Source: Gracilaria caudata
Lineage: Eukaryota > Rhodophyta > Florideophyceae > Gracilariales > Gracilariaceae
Direction of reading: 5' to 3'
DNA: 36,751 nt
NCBI GenBank assembly: GCA_030374735.1
Contig: JASCIV010000158.1
Coordinates: 1 to 36,751, forward strand
Both the position numbers and the translations under genes were made by a program. The notes under the pieces are model-generated. The model worked only from the letters and a program-made list of their open reading frames with translations, did no database searches and was not told where the DNA came from. Shown one piece after another: positions 28,010-36,751 of this stretch; position 1 is the stretch's first letter; every line of letters starts with the position of its first letter.

Positions 28010-28840
28010 TTATGAGTCGCGCGTGCGCCACCACCGTTCCCCGTTTGCCAGGATCACCTGCGTGTACCATCTGCAAATGCTGTGCAGCAGGAAGCAGCGA
28101 TCCAGTGAGTCCGGGTCCACGCTCTCTCGCCTATACTGGTTGGCTCTAGAAAGCTCAAAGTCTTCCTTGTGGCGCCTACTAGAAACAACTCTGGGGCTGT
28201 GCTGACGTGAGCGGTCCTTGCAATGCTTTCTGCAGCTCTTCGAGAGCATTGGCGCTGAACAATGATTACACCAACATGTAGATGACAATATACTATGACT
28301 GCTAGAAACTTCACACGCTAATTTGCGCATATTATGCTGACCACGCTTAGGCGTGGTCGGCGGTGTTTGATAAGATTGTGAAATCGGTTCGGATTGTTGA
28401 TGTCGAAACGAATCTGGAAATGTAGGTGGCAACGCATTACTCACAGTTGATGCTGCACGCACAGCGCGCGAGCGATTGCCAGAAGGCGAAGAAACGGCAC
28501 GCGACAAACGCGGTGACAATACCGGAGAGTTTGAACTAGACGACGACAGAGGCGAGAGTGGCGGTAAGAATCGACGAAACAATATGGCCAGATCAGGAAG
28601 TTCGGTGGCTGCATACTCTGGAAATGAAACGCTTCGAACGTCTAATGGCGGAGTGAATGACCTTCTAGAACGTAACGGAGACACACACGCGTCCGGATGC
28701 GGCGAGAAATCCTGAACACTGAGCGAATCACCGGAAGAGGATGAATCACATGCAAAGTTGTCGGAATCACTGCTTTGGGACGGGGAGCGAACGAGCCGAC
28801 GCGCCCAGTCACCTCGACGGCGCGCGCGACGCGTCGGCAT
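28010..28840 (-). CDS. Ser/Pro-rich basic protein of unknown function
   Basis: The product has 276 residues from the ATG at 28840 (MPTRRARRRGDWARRL). The frame extends upstream without another ATG. The N-terminus is very basic. Ser-Pro dipeptides recur through the first half (LSPL, SPVLSPR, SSPSG), like targets of proline-directed kinases. A Cys-rich patch, CWCNHCSAPMLSKSCRKHC, might bind zinc. The C-terminal part (SLDRCFLLHSICRWY, GERWWRTRDS) looks more ordered. The family is not recognised. GCGCCAAA at 28853-28860, just upstream, resembles an E2F site on the opposite strand. Confidence 0.6.
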   Translation of the reverse strand: MPTRRARRRGDWARRLVRSPSQSSDSDNFACDSSSSGDSLSVQDFSPHPDACVSPLRSRRSFTPPLDVRSVSFPEYAATELPDLAILFRRFLPPLSPLSSSSSNSPVLSPRLSRAVSSPSGNRSRAVRAASTVSNALPPTFPDSFRHQQSEPISQSYQTPPTTPKRGQHNMRKLACEVSSSHSILSSTCWCNHCSAPMLSKSCRKHCKDRSRQHSPRVVSSRRHKEDFELSRANQYRRESVDPDSLDRCFLLHSICRWYTQVILANGERWWRTRDS

Positions 28841-29448
28841 GATAAGCAGCGTGCGCCAAACAACGGCAAGCACCTGCAAGCACGCAACACTAAGCGCGGG
28901 CGGATAGGAGGGGGGGAGGAGGGGAGAAGGAGGGGGAGGAAGGACGGGAGAATGACGGGGGTGGGTGGCACGACTGGAAAGGGAAGGTTATATGTGGGGT
29001 AGGTGGTATGTGCGGCAAATGGCAGCGCGGGGCGATAGAAAAGGGGGGGGAGTGACGGGTCGTGGGATTGTATCGGACGCGGATTGACGAAACAGCAGCG
29101 GACGTGTGCAGCAGGCTCGCGCATGGCGCACACGCGGAAAAAATAGCAGCAGAAGCGCGCCGTGTGAGTGCGACGCCATCCACGTAGCGCCACTGTGTGG
29201 CTGCCGCGGCCGGTGCCATACGCCACACGCTCGTGTCTCCCTTGCGTCGGAAAGCAGGAAGCTTCAAGCACTTCAAGCCGCCGTCCGCCGTTTACAGGCG
29301 CGCCGCAGGTAATGTTAGATAGCAGCACAACATCACCGGCACGCGCCGCCACGCCACGTTCGCGTCCGTGCAATGCTTCGCAGATTTGTTCCTGCCCAGA
29401 TACTTCGCCTCTGACTGCTCAGCAATACGTGGAGAAAACAAGCACGCT
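28841..29448. other. Pyrimidine-rich leader and 3' flank, no gene
   Basis: Next to the start of the Ser/Pro-rich gene, 28901-28980 and 29036-29050 are G-rich on the plus strand, so the transcript leader would be C/U-rich. The G-runs could also form a quadruplex. The part towards 29448 is 3' flank of the FG-GAP gene. Confidence 0.5.
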
Positions 29449-30840
29449 TTACAGCTCTTCCTTCGCGCCACTTTCAATCTCGTCATGAATCAGCGATGCA
29501 GAATTCATCATACTTCTTCCGGAAACATCAAAATCTCCAAACGCAACAAGTCCGCTGCCGCCGTATGATTCAGGTGCGCTACTCACATATTTCCTCCCAT
29601 TCGCGCTAATATCTACATTCCATCCAAAGTAGTTGCCCTCCGACGAATGCTCCACCGGTAGCGACACCGTTTCCGCCAGCTCCCACCCGTCGTTCTTCTC
29701 TCCCTTCACCTTTTCGTACACATACACAAGTCCATGGTCCTTCAGCTTGCCCCTATTTGCGCCCGGAGCACCAATAATCAGCGTGTTGCCATTCCCGGAC
29801 ATCGCAATAGATGCCCCAAAGTTGTCCTCCTCTTCCGCCTCTTCAGCATTAATTTCATATGCGAATACGTACTTGTCCTTCTTTTTGTGAAACACATACA
29901 CAGCCCCCGTGTATTCATCTTCTCCATCCGCTCCAATGACAATGTGATCTGCCTCGTGATCCATGGCAAGTCGATACCCAAAGTACCCACGTTGCCGCGC
30001 CTTTGGTGACAGAACACGCTGCGCCAGTTTCCACTCCTCATCCGCACCAGCGCGTCTAAATATATAAACGGCGCCCCTTTCATCATCAAAGCCGATGCTG
30101 CTCACCATCAACATGTCGCCTCTCGCGTTCATGCTCATACTCGTGCCAAAGTTATTCCGGATGCGAATTCCTCGTGGCCCAGTGCTGTCTGTGTAATCCG
30201 GCGCACTAATACGAGAATTCAGTCGGCAATCTGTGCACCCCTTCTCGCAATCATACGCAAAAACTTCTCCATTGTTGGCCTTTTTTCCCCTTGCACTAGT
30301 CGCCAACACAGTGCAGTCATGATTCACGACCACAGCCCACCCAAAAGAGTCTCCAGGCCGTGCATCATGTGTGTTCAGACGTTGCACTTCCACCCATCTG
30401 CTCTGCGATGACGAATACGCAAACACGAATACGGCGCCACGTTGTGTATCATGTCCAGGCGCACCGATGATCAATCTTCTCGCATCAGCAGACATAGAAC
30501 AAGAAAACCCTAGCGCGCTTCCCCGTGGTAGCACTCTCATTTCCCGCGGCTTCCTTTCCTCTGCGTGCTCGGTTCCATTTGCCGAGAGTGTTGTACGCTG
30601 CCAATGACTGGCATGATCACCGGGCGCTGTGACGAGGTCGTAGATATACAGAGCACCTCTGTATCGATCGTAGCCGTTCGCTCCCACCACAATGCGAAGT
30701 CCATCTTGACTGATGCAAGTACTCTGACCGAACTTAAGCTTGTTTGTCCGATCCTCCGCGGGCGGTTGCAGAAACAAGCGACTGGCAGATGCCAAGGCGC
30801 TAAACGACAGCAGCAGGAAGGAAGCAATCACGTAATGCAT
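29449..30840 (-). CDS. Secreted seven-bladed FG-GAP/integrin-like beta-propeller
   Basis: The product has 463 residues. Residues 1-19 (MHYVIASFLLLSFSALASA) form a clear signal peptide. Seven repeats follow, each starting with FG or LGF and ending with GA-YVF-type strands: FGQSTCISQDG, LGFSCSMSADA, FGWAVVVNHD, FGTSMSMNARG, FGYRLAMDHE, FGASIAMSGNG and FGWNVDISANG. Several blades end in GAVYVF or GAVFVF preceded by Asp-rich loops (GADGEDEYTGAVYVF) that may bind calcium. Seven blades fill a complete propeller. No transmembrane anchor is visible. An extracellular or vacuolar adhesion or enzyme-scaffold role is inference. Single exon. Confidence 0.85.
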   Translation of the reverse strand: MHYVIASFLLLSFSALASASRLFLQPPAEDRTNKLKFGQSTCISQDGLRIVVGANGYDRYRGALYIYDLVTAPGDHASHWQRTTLSANGTEHAEERKPREMRVLPRGSALGFSCSMSADARRLIIGAPGHDTQRGAVFVFAYSSSQSRWVEVQRLNTHDARPGDSFGWAVVVNHDCTVLATSARGKKANNGEVFAYDCEKGCTDCRLNSRISAPDYTDSTGPRGIRIRNNFGTSMSMNARGDMLMVSSIGFDDERGAVYIFRRAGADEEWKLAQRVLSPKARQRGYFGYRLAMDHEADHIVIGADGEDEYTGAVYVFHKKKDKYVFAYEINAEEAEEEDNFGASIAMSGNGNTLIIGAPGANRGKLKDHGLVYVYEKVKGEKNDGWELAETVSLPVEHSSEGNYFGWNVDISANGRKYVSSAPESYGGSGLVAFGDFDVSGRSMMNSASLIHDEIESGAKEEL

Positions 30841-31775
30841 GGCTGTCCCAAAGCGGCGGTGAAAACACGGTGGGGAAAGGGCTCGCGCTCAGCGAGGACG
30901 GCGGTGCCAGCATTCATGGCGACGTAATTCAAGGCAGCGCCGACAAAAGGACAGTCCAAACGTGTGGAGACGAAGACGAAGGTCGCCGTGTCGGTCAGCG
31001 CGCTCACGCACTTCTCACAAGCGTTTTGTCTCCGCTTCGAATTGTGCTCGCTCGGCTGTGTGTGGACGTGCGCCTTGACTTACACAACACAACGCGTGGA
31101 GCCTTGGAGGCCTGTCTGTCAGTGATTCCGCGCCATTATGGAGAGGAAACTGCCACGTGGACAGCGCTGAGAGCGCTCTTCCCGTAGAAGCAAGTTGAAA
31201 GGATGGATGAAATCAGATTTTTTGTGATATGCTTGCTTGATTGGCCGCTTCCAGCAGGGCACATTTCCAGCACCCAGTGAGTGCTCAAAAGCGTGAGAAA
31301 AGCAAGCAGCCGCCAAAAAAAGCGCAGCTTGCAGCTCGAAGTGCCACACGCCCAGCCCAATCACATCGTTCTGGAAAGGTCCATTGCAACTAACTTTCGC
31401 TTCTGTAAATTGGATTGCGCAATTGAACACGCTACTTCCGCTCGCATTCGACGAAGCCGGAGTCATTCACGACATAAACAGTTCGCGCAAGCGAGACGGC
31501 CGTCTGTCATATCCGAGTCCAAAATACTCCCGGAGCGCCTTTTGTGTCGACTCAGGAACCTTTTGTACAGCCGCATCCAACCGCAGCCCCTTCCAGCCGT
31601 TCTTGTTATTGCCGCCCACTCCCCCCACCTTTTGGAGTCATACAACTTTCCCCTGCTGCCAATCACCCTTGCGCATTGCCAATCGCGTTGCCAGTCAAGT
31701 CTCGTATTTCATCTCCCTCTCTCTCTATCCCTTGCGAACGCTCAACGCTCTCACTGTTCCTCCTCGTCCCCACAA
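30841..31775. promoter_or_regulatory. Divergent promoter with several CCAAT boxes
   Basis: This 935-bp gap lies between the FG-GAP gene and the UBC7-type E2 gene. ATTGG is at 31240-31244 and CCAAT is at 31357-31361, 31659-31663 and 31679-31683. The last pair is 20 bp apart and about 100 bp before the E2 ATG. A C/T-rich leader precedes the ATG. Open frames in this stretch have no support as genes. Confidence 0.6.
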
Positions 31776-32601
31776 ATGGCTTCCAATAGCCAAGCAGCCA
31801 TGCTGCTCATGCGTCAGCTTAAAGGTAATGCATCTCCGTCAACCTGCGCAACAACCGCACCACATCTCATCCGTCTAGTTCCGTCTCGTCTCTGCTACAT
31901 GCAATGCCCCGCTTTCACATGTGCTGACCCGCACGTCTCCATCTGTTCCATCTTCTCTCTCACTTCCAGAGCTCAATAAGAATATCGACTCCGGTTTCTC
32001 CGCAGGACTCGTCGACGATTCGAACCCTTTTGAGTGGCAAGTCATTCTTACTGGACCGCCCGACACTTGGTAGTAAGTTGCGCACCGATCACGCCACATA
32101 GCGCTCAAACCCGCCTCGTCGCTAACACCCAACCCATGCCATCTGCTTGCGTCACACAAAAGTGAGGGTGGTTTGTTCAAAGCGAAGCTTTCGTTTCCAC
32201 CGGACTACCCGTACATGCCACCGGCAATGCGCTTCATATCTGACATGTGGCATCCGAACAGTACGTCCAACAACCTGCGCTCCCATCATTCTGCTTTTTT
32301 GACCTAACATCGCACATCCACTCCTCTTCCACTCACACCAATAGTCTACAAGGACGGCAAGGTCTGCATTTCTATCTTGCATGCTCCTGGTTCCGACCCC
32401 AACCAGTACGAGAACGCATCTGAGAGATGGCTCCCGGTGCATACAGTGGAGTCCATTCTTGTGTCCGTCATCTCCATGCTCTCCTGCCCGAACGACGAAA
32501 GTGCTGCCAATCTCGATGCCGCAAAAGAATGGAGAGAGACTCCCGAAATATTCAAGAAGAAAGTGCGCGAAACAGTAAGACGCGCCCAAGAGGACTTGTG
32601 A
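31776..32601 (+). CDS. UBC7: UBC7/UBE2G-type ubiquitin-conjugating enzyme, four exons
   Basis: Exons are 31776-31824, 31970-32072, 32163-32260 and 32345-32601, giving 168 residues. Introns of 145, 90 and 84 nt are GT-AG and the phases agree. The UBC fold shows NPFEWQVILTGPPDTWYEGG, FPPDYPYMPPAMRF and the active-site region GKVCISILHAPG (Cys91). The acidic loop after it (APGSDPNQYENASERW) is the extra segment that defines the Ubc7/UBE2G/Cdc34 group. Ubc7 enzymes build Lys48 chains in ER-associated degradation with membrane RING ligases. This copy lacks its own membrane anchor, as is normal. Confidence 0.93.
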
Positions 32602-32960
32602 CAGGAAAGCGACGTTGTCTTAGCTCCTCGAACGGTTCATCTGATCGCCTTTCGTGCGTCAGGATCGTTCTCTCTGCGTCGTAAGCGTTGCTTACTATGA
32701 GAGAACATCCCTTAGGTAGGGAAGCATATCCACGGGACAAATGCAAAGCATAAACGTCCCATTGTACTTGTGCGTCTCAAAGAGTCGAATCTAGTTGTCA
32801 TGAGCTCGTCTTAACTTGGATAAACGCAGATGTGTGAGAAATACGGTGGGGGAGACGTTATTGCTGCAGCAACGCAAACCCAGCGCGTAGTTCCTCAGTT
32901 TTCCAGAATTTACTAAAGCTCAGCTCAAGTGCAACTAAAAAGGTTCTTCCGTTCCCACTG
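32602..32960. other. Convergent 3' flanks, nothing else seen
   Basis: This 359-bp gap separates the stops of the E2 gene (plus) and the CCCH/RING gene (minus). It must hold both 3' ends. No gene, repeat or RNA is supported. Confidence 0.5.
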
Positions 32961-33758
32961 CTATTGTTTGTGCTTAAGTTGAAGCTTGGCGATTAATTTT
33001 GACGCTGGGTTCAGTGTGTCCCGCAGTTGCTTCTTACATATAGGACAGGTGGGATCTTTTTCCATCCGAGAGAGCGCACATTCCTCACAAAAGTAGTGCT
33101 CACATAGAGTCATGACCGGGGATTTGAACTCCTCTCGACATAGAAAACATGCGAAAGGAAGACCATCCTTGTCGCACTCCTCCTTAACCGCACTAGCCTC
33201 TTCAGCGTCTGGGTCTTCTCCTCTCAGTAGCGCGTCTCGTTTCTTTTTCTCCTTCTCAGCCCAGTCTCGCTCCAACTGCCACCCAGCTTTATAGTCACTT
33301 CTGTCGTGTAGAAACTTGCATGAGTCCCCAAATCCACAATATCCAGTTTCTTTGTAGTCCTTGCAAACATCTGGTTGGTAGTCCACACGCACAGACGTTC
33401 GGAGATGTGCAGGCGCCTTCATGGGGCCAAAAGGTCTTTTTGAAGACTTCGACGATCCAGCATCTCCACCGACGTCGGTTCTCTCCGCAACGGCATCGTT
33501 TGAAACTAATTGCTCAATGTTTGCTGAGAACTGTTCCCTATGCCAACCTGCATTTTTCCTTCGCGGTCCTCGTGCCTTGGGCTGCACTACCTTTACCCTT
33601 GTATCTTCTTCATTATCTCCACCTTCCACGTGGGCAGACGTTCTTTGTCTCTTCCGCGTTCTCGCTGTTCCAGATCGTTTTCGCTTCTTGAACATTCCAC
33701 CTTCCGTCAGGGCTTCGGACTTTTTAACCACCCTTAATTTTTCCATGGTCGCCTCCAT
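32961..33758 (-). CDS. CWC24: CCCH plus RING protein, Cwc24/RNF113 family
   Basis: The product has 265 residues from the ATG at 33758. The basic N-terminus contains KKRKRS and RTRKRQRTS (nuclear signals). A CCCH zinc finger (C132, C141, C147, H151: C-x8-C-x5-C-x3-H) follows DYQPDVCKDY and leads into SDYKAGWQLERDW, a strong family signature. A C3HC4 RING spans C204-C241 (CFLC, CEHYFCEEC, CPIC). RNF113/Cwc24 joins the spliceosome at activation and contacts the 5' splice site. The human form also acts as an E3 ligase. A spliceosome factor fits the intron-bearing genes here. The frame extends 49 codons upstream without an ATG. Confidence 0.92.
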   Translation of the reverse strand: MEATMEKLRVVKKSEALTEGGMFKKRKRSGTARTRKRQRTSAHVEGGDNEEDTRVKVVQPKARGPRRKNAGWHREQFSANIEQLVSNDAVAERTDVGGDAGSSKSSKRPFGPMKAPAHLRTSVRVDYQPDVCKDYKETGYCGFGDSCKFLHDRSDYKAGWQLERDWAEKEKKKRDALLRGEDPDAEEASAVKEECDKDGLPFACFLCREEFKSPVMTLCEHYFCEECALSRMEKDPTCPICKKQLRDTLNPASKLIAKLQLKHKQ

Positions 33759-33940
33759 TGTCAGAAAACGGCCAAAATCAAGGGATCCGCACACGACATG
33801 CCCGACGGATGGCGCTCGAACGTATTCACGATATCGTATAGTATATTCTATCTTACCCCCAAACGCCCAGAACGGTTCGCTGGCAGAATGTCGTTCCACA
33901 AACAAGATTGCACGCCGCCACTTGTGCCAGTAGAGAGCGG

Positions 33941-34111
33941 ATGCATAAAGCTCTTTGGCTCTTTGATACGGTGTTAGACTACGCAGAACACGTGGAACTA
34001 TTTGCTACTGGCGCCGAGTCCATTTCCAGTTCTTCAGCGATTGGATCTTTCGAGACTAGAATCGAGAGCATGATGCCAGTTGCTACCTTCGTAACATACC
34101 TAACGTTTTAA
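33941..34111 (+). CDS. Possible 56-residue microprotein
   Basis: An ATG-started frame begins MHKALWLFDTVLDYAEHVEL and ends VATFVTYLTF. It has a helical amphipathic start, a Ser-rich middle and no recognised family. It is divergent from the CCCH/RING gene with 182 bp between starts. It may be chance or the first exon of a longer gene. Confidence 0.25.
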   Translation: MHKALWLFDTVLDYAEHVELFATGAESISSSSAIGSFETRIESMMPVATFVTYLTF

Positions 34112-34706
34112 CGTAATATTCGACATGATCCTTGTTAAGACCTAAGGCGTTCAGTTCAATGTCACTTCTTGGCACTCACTACTGATCTCATTGCCCTGCT
34201 GGACCAGAAATGCATCAATGGATTCATGATATCTCGTTCTCTAAAAAGAGACAATTGAGAGGAAGGATAATATTGGTTTTTGCAATTTATAAAGGCAGGT
34301 GAACACGCAAGGACAAAATTTGTCCATTTAATGACATGTGTACGGGAGAGGAAAGACGAGCATCAACATAGACTTCATCGAGATAGTTGTCCGCCGTCAT
34401 ACGCGCATGCGATGGCTTTGAGCATGTCTTCCTCTGCTCTTTTGTCAATGAAATGGAACAAAAATGAAGCTTAAAAGCATCTCTCGCTCCAAAGATTAAA
34501 CTTTTTTTTCGCTGTTTTCATTTACAAGGAAACCTTTTTCGAGATTAAGGTTCTTCGCACACGCTTATGACGGTCTATTATATGTGGAACGGGAATGACT
34601 TCTTGCATTAAATTAGCTACAGTTGCGTGGTGATGGCCATCATTAGTTTTTTACGACTGGGGTTTCTTCTTGTGCCTTCATTCAATCTACAAAGGCAAAG
34701 GCAAAC

Positions 34707-34761
34707 CTTCCTTTCTAAAACGGAGCGGAGCTCGGAGCGGAGCTCCGTTTTAGAAAGGAAG
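34707..34761. repeat. Inverted repeat with 19-bp perfect arms and a tandem core
   Basis: CTTCCTTTCTAAAACGGAG (34707-34725) is the exact reverse complement of 34743-34761. The 17-nt loop is itself part of a 12-bp tandem repeat (GGAGCGGAGCTC at 34722-34733 and 34734-34745). It lies in a gene-poor stretch. It could be a remnant of a small inverted-repeat element, a structured RNA or a recombination product. Confidence 0.9.
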
Positions 34762-35695
34762 ATTTGAGAATCACTCGAATGGGATTTCTAAAAGGGGCAG
34801 AGATGCATTGCAAAAGTATTCCTCAGATGCACAGCAACTTCGCTTGTTGGTAATTGATCGCTTTTCTTCCTTACGTATGATTGCGAATGCGACATACCAA
34901 CATTAACCGACCTGCAATTCTCGTGATTAAACATGGACACCTCCGGTCGCACCTAGGATCAACTGTGGAAGAAAACATCAGAGACCTTATAGATATATAC
35001 AATGAGGAAGGTATAAATGGACATAGTAATGGGTTGGTAAGCAAAAAGAATATGCTGCACAGTCAAGGAGCACCGCCGAAACCCCAAACCGAGTTAATCT
35101 TTTCCCGAAATCGCCTACGTCTCCATCATTAGCACTAGGACTTTGCATAGCTAAAACAGCTTCTTGGCTTGGGGAGAACTCAATTGGCAAACAAGATTAT
35201 TGACGGACGAAATGCTCGGAAGACATTCGAACGAGTTTTGTTAGCGAAAGGGTGAGACCTCGACGGGGGAAGATTTGACTGATCCTACAGGGCAATACTT
35301 CAAGAGCCTCGAATCTTTTTTTTTGCAAGTGAAGTGTGTACGATTTGGGTAAAGCAGAATGCGATCCTTACTTGACCACACCGAGCAGTATGCAAGCATA
35401 AAAAGTTTAACTGCACGGCTCTACCAACACGATTGTTTACTACCAAACAACGGAATGAGCAAATTGCGAAATTCGGAAGTACGTAACTCCTCTACAAGAA
35501 GACTCCATAAACGTCGCAACCTGCGTTGTGAACCACAAAGTCCGACTCTACATCAAGAATGCCACCTGCTTGCATTACAATGAGGCTGGATGAGATTTGA
35601 CACCAAAGCCAGTACAGGTAACTTCACGATCTCCAAAGAAAGCTTATTTCCGAGGAACAAGGAAGAAGGCAAGTTCTGTGCAAGCATCACGCATG

Positions 35696-36592
35696 TTACT
35701 GGGCATATTTCCTGGTCCATTCTCGGGCTGTGTCTTCATACCTTGCGCGATTCGTCTTGTAAGTCTGAGCGATTTCAGGCACAAGAGGGTCATCAGGGTT
35801 GGGGTCGGTCAACAGAGAACATATGGACAACAGAACTTTCGATACGGTGAGCGCAGGGCTCCATTGATCACGGAGAATATCGAGACATATGCTACCATTG
35901 GAGTTGATGTTCGGATGATAAATACGGGTCACAAAAGAGATCTTCGGTGGCTTGAATGGATAGTCCGTTGGGAAGTGGATGGTGAGAAAATAAACACCCC
36001 CCGAGTATGGCGAATCAGGCTACAATGGATAACCAGGTATATGAAAATGTCAACAGTGTGTTAGTTAAGCTTCTGCTGAAAGTCTCTCGGTAGGAACTTT
36101 ACAATCCAAGATGTGTCAGATCATAAGTGTAGACTTACCGGTCCCATAATTGTTGCTTGCCAGTTGAAAAGATCATCAGAAGCCTGCACATGAGGAACAG
36201 AAATGTTAGGAAGGGTGATACGAATTAATACGCGTTGGAAGCAGGAAACACTGTGTGGGGCGAAAGATCCAAGCTGTTTCCCATGCTCATTTCGGTTGAC
36301 GTATCCAACGTACCGGTCCGGCGGAGCAGTTTGATGGTGGGTCCTTTCCAAGGTCTTGGAGTTCCTATCGGGCAAACAGAAAACAAAGACGCGACATAAC
36401 GTTCCGAGAAAGTTGGTTAGAATCAGGTTGAAGTGGTGAGCAGAACGCACGTTTCCTGCGAAGAACGGTTTCCAAAAACAGAAAAAGGACGCAGGAAGCG
36501 AAAGCTCATTCGGATTGACAGGAAAACGACCGGTACTAGACACACGCGCGGTAGGGTTCATAGCGCACCTTCTTGATTCGCTTCAGAGCCAT
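35696..36592 (-). CDS. UBC4: UBC4/5 (UBE2D-type) ubiquitin-conjugating enzyme, four exons
   Basis: Exons on the minus strand are 36569-36592, 36314-36364, 36139-36183 and 35696-36019, giving exactly 147 residues, the usual UBE2D/Ubc4 length. All introns are phase 0 with GT-AG ends (204, 130 and 119 nt). The first exon is only 24 nt (MALKRIKK). The core reads NCSAGP, LFNWQATIMGP, FPTDYPFKPPK and RIYHPNINSNGSICLDIL with Cys85 as the active site, then QWSPALTVSKVLLSICSLL. These enzymes serve many RING and HECT ligases in protein turnover and stress. The 5' leader runs to the end of the window. Confidence 0.95.
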
Positions 36593-36751
36593 TGTGAGAA
36601 AAGTTTGAAGACCGTTCTGCGAAATCGGCCGCGATGACGCGCGCGGGTTGATTAACCTTCTGAGAAAGGTCGCTACTACGCAGCGCGCTCTGAGAACAAA
36701 GGGGATGAAGATGAAAAGGAAAGTGTCGGGGAGGGCAGCAGCAGAGGGGGG

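Larger units (their letters stand above)
33759..35695. other. 1.9-kb stretch with a hairpin and one weak ORF
   Basis: The first part is the promoter of the CCCH/RING gene. One small plus-strand ORF (33941-34111) and a long perfect hairpin (34707-34761) are listed separately. The remainder (34112-34706 and 34762-35695) is AT-richer, with stop codons in all frames and no RNA gene that I can identify. Confidence 0.5.

Noticed and set aside
27645..28149. Open frames on both strands between the Ser/Pro-rich and coiled-coil genes
   Set aside because: They overlap each other and the end of the Ser/Pro-rich gene. Neither has an ATG in a sensible place or a known domain, and no splice path connects them convincingly.
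31281..31979. Long plus-strand frame before and over the first exon of the UBC7-type gene
   Set aside because: It is Pro/Ser-rich promoter and leader DNA read in another frame. The conserved E2 frame explains the exon.
32000..32030. GGGTTCGAATCG on the minus strand, B-box-like
   Set aside because: It lies inside the second exon of the UBC7-type gene and no cloverleaf can be drawn around it.

Overview
The window is nuclear DNA from a compact-genome eukaryote, probably a unicellular photosynthetic one. The eukaryotic genes include SEC31, SPO11, an RNF113/Cwc24-type splicing factor, a UBC7-type and a UBC4/5-type ubiquitin-conjugating enzyme, and a Y-family polymerase. Four genes carry short GT-AG introns (about 63-204 nt), each placed by reading frame and family conservation. 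Plastid hints are a ribosome recycling factor with a transit-peptide-like leader, a plant-type [2Fe-2S] ferredoxin domain joined to a DnaJ-type zinc finger, and a small membrane protein with an Arg/Ser/Ala-rich leader. I read this as an alga, perhaps a red alga, but the sequence alone does not fix the lineage.

Layout. 1-2715: the 3' end of a ferredoxin/zinc-finger gene converges on an ABC1/UbiB-family kinase gene with five exons, one only 15 nt long. 3248-6042: a fatty acid hydroxylase/sterol desaturase gene is divergent from a class-B J-protein gene whose upstream region carries a perfect six-unit heat shock element. 6235-13198: a DNA polymerase iota-like gene is divergent from SEC31, and SEC31 converges on plastid RRF. 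13199-14907 is poorly explained and holds a 760-bp interval bounded by 16-bp direct repeats. 14908-20030: a large unknown protein, an unresolved His-rich region, a group II truncated haemoglobin and a small membrane protein, all on the minus strand. 20529-22736: a rhomboid-like protein lacking the catalytic serine converges on an unknown membrane protein. 24123-30840: BOLA converges on SPO11 with 4 nt between stop codons. SPO11 is followed upstream by a coiled-coil protein, a Ser/Pro-rich protein and a secreted FG-GAP beta-propeller, all on the minus strand. 31776-36592: a UBC7-type E2, a CCCH+RING protein and a UBC4/5-type E2.

Most genes are housekeeping. Intergenic spaces are short and many pairs are divergent or convergent. 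CCAAT boxes recur in the shared promoters. Several 5' leaders hold C/T-rich tracts. No mobile element with a recognisable transposase, no CRISPR array, no rRNA and no convincing tRNA was seen.
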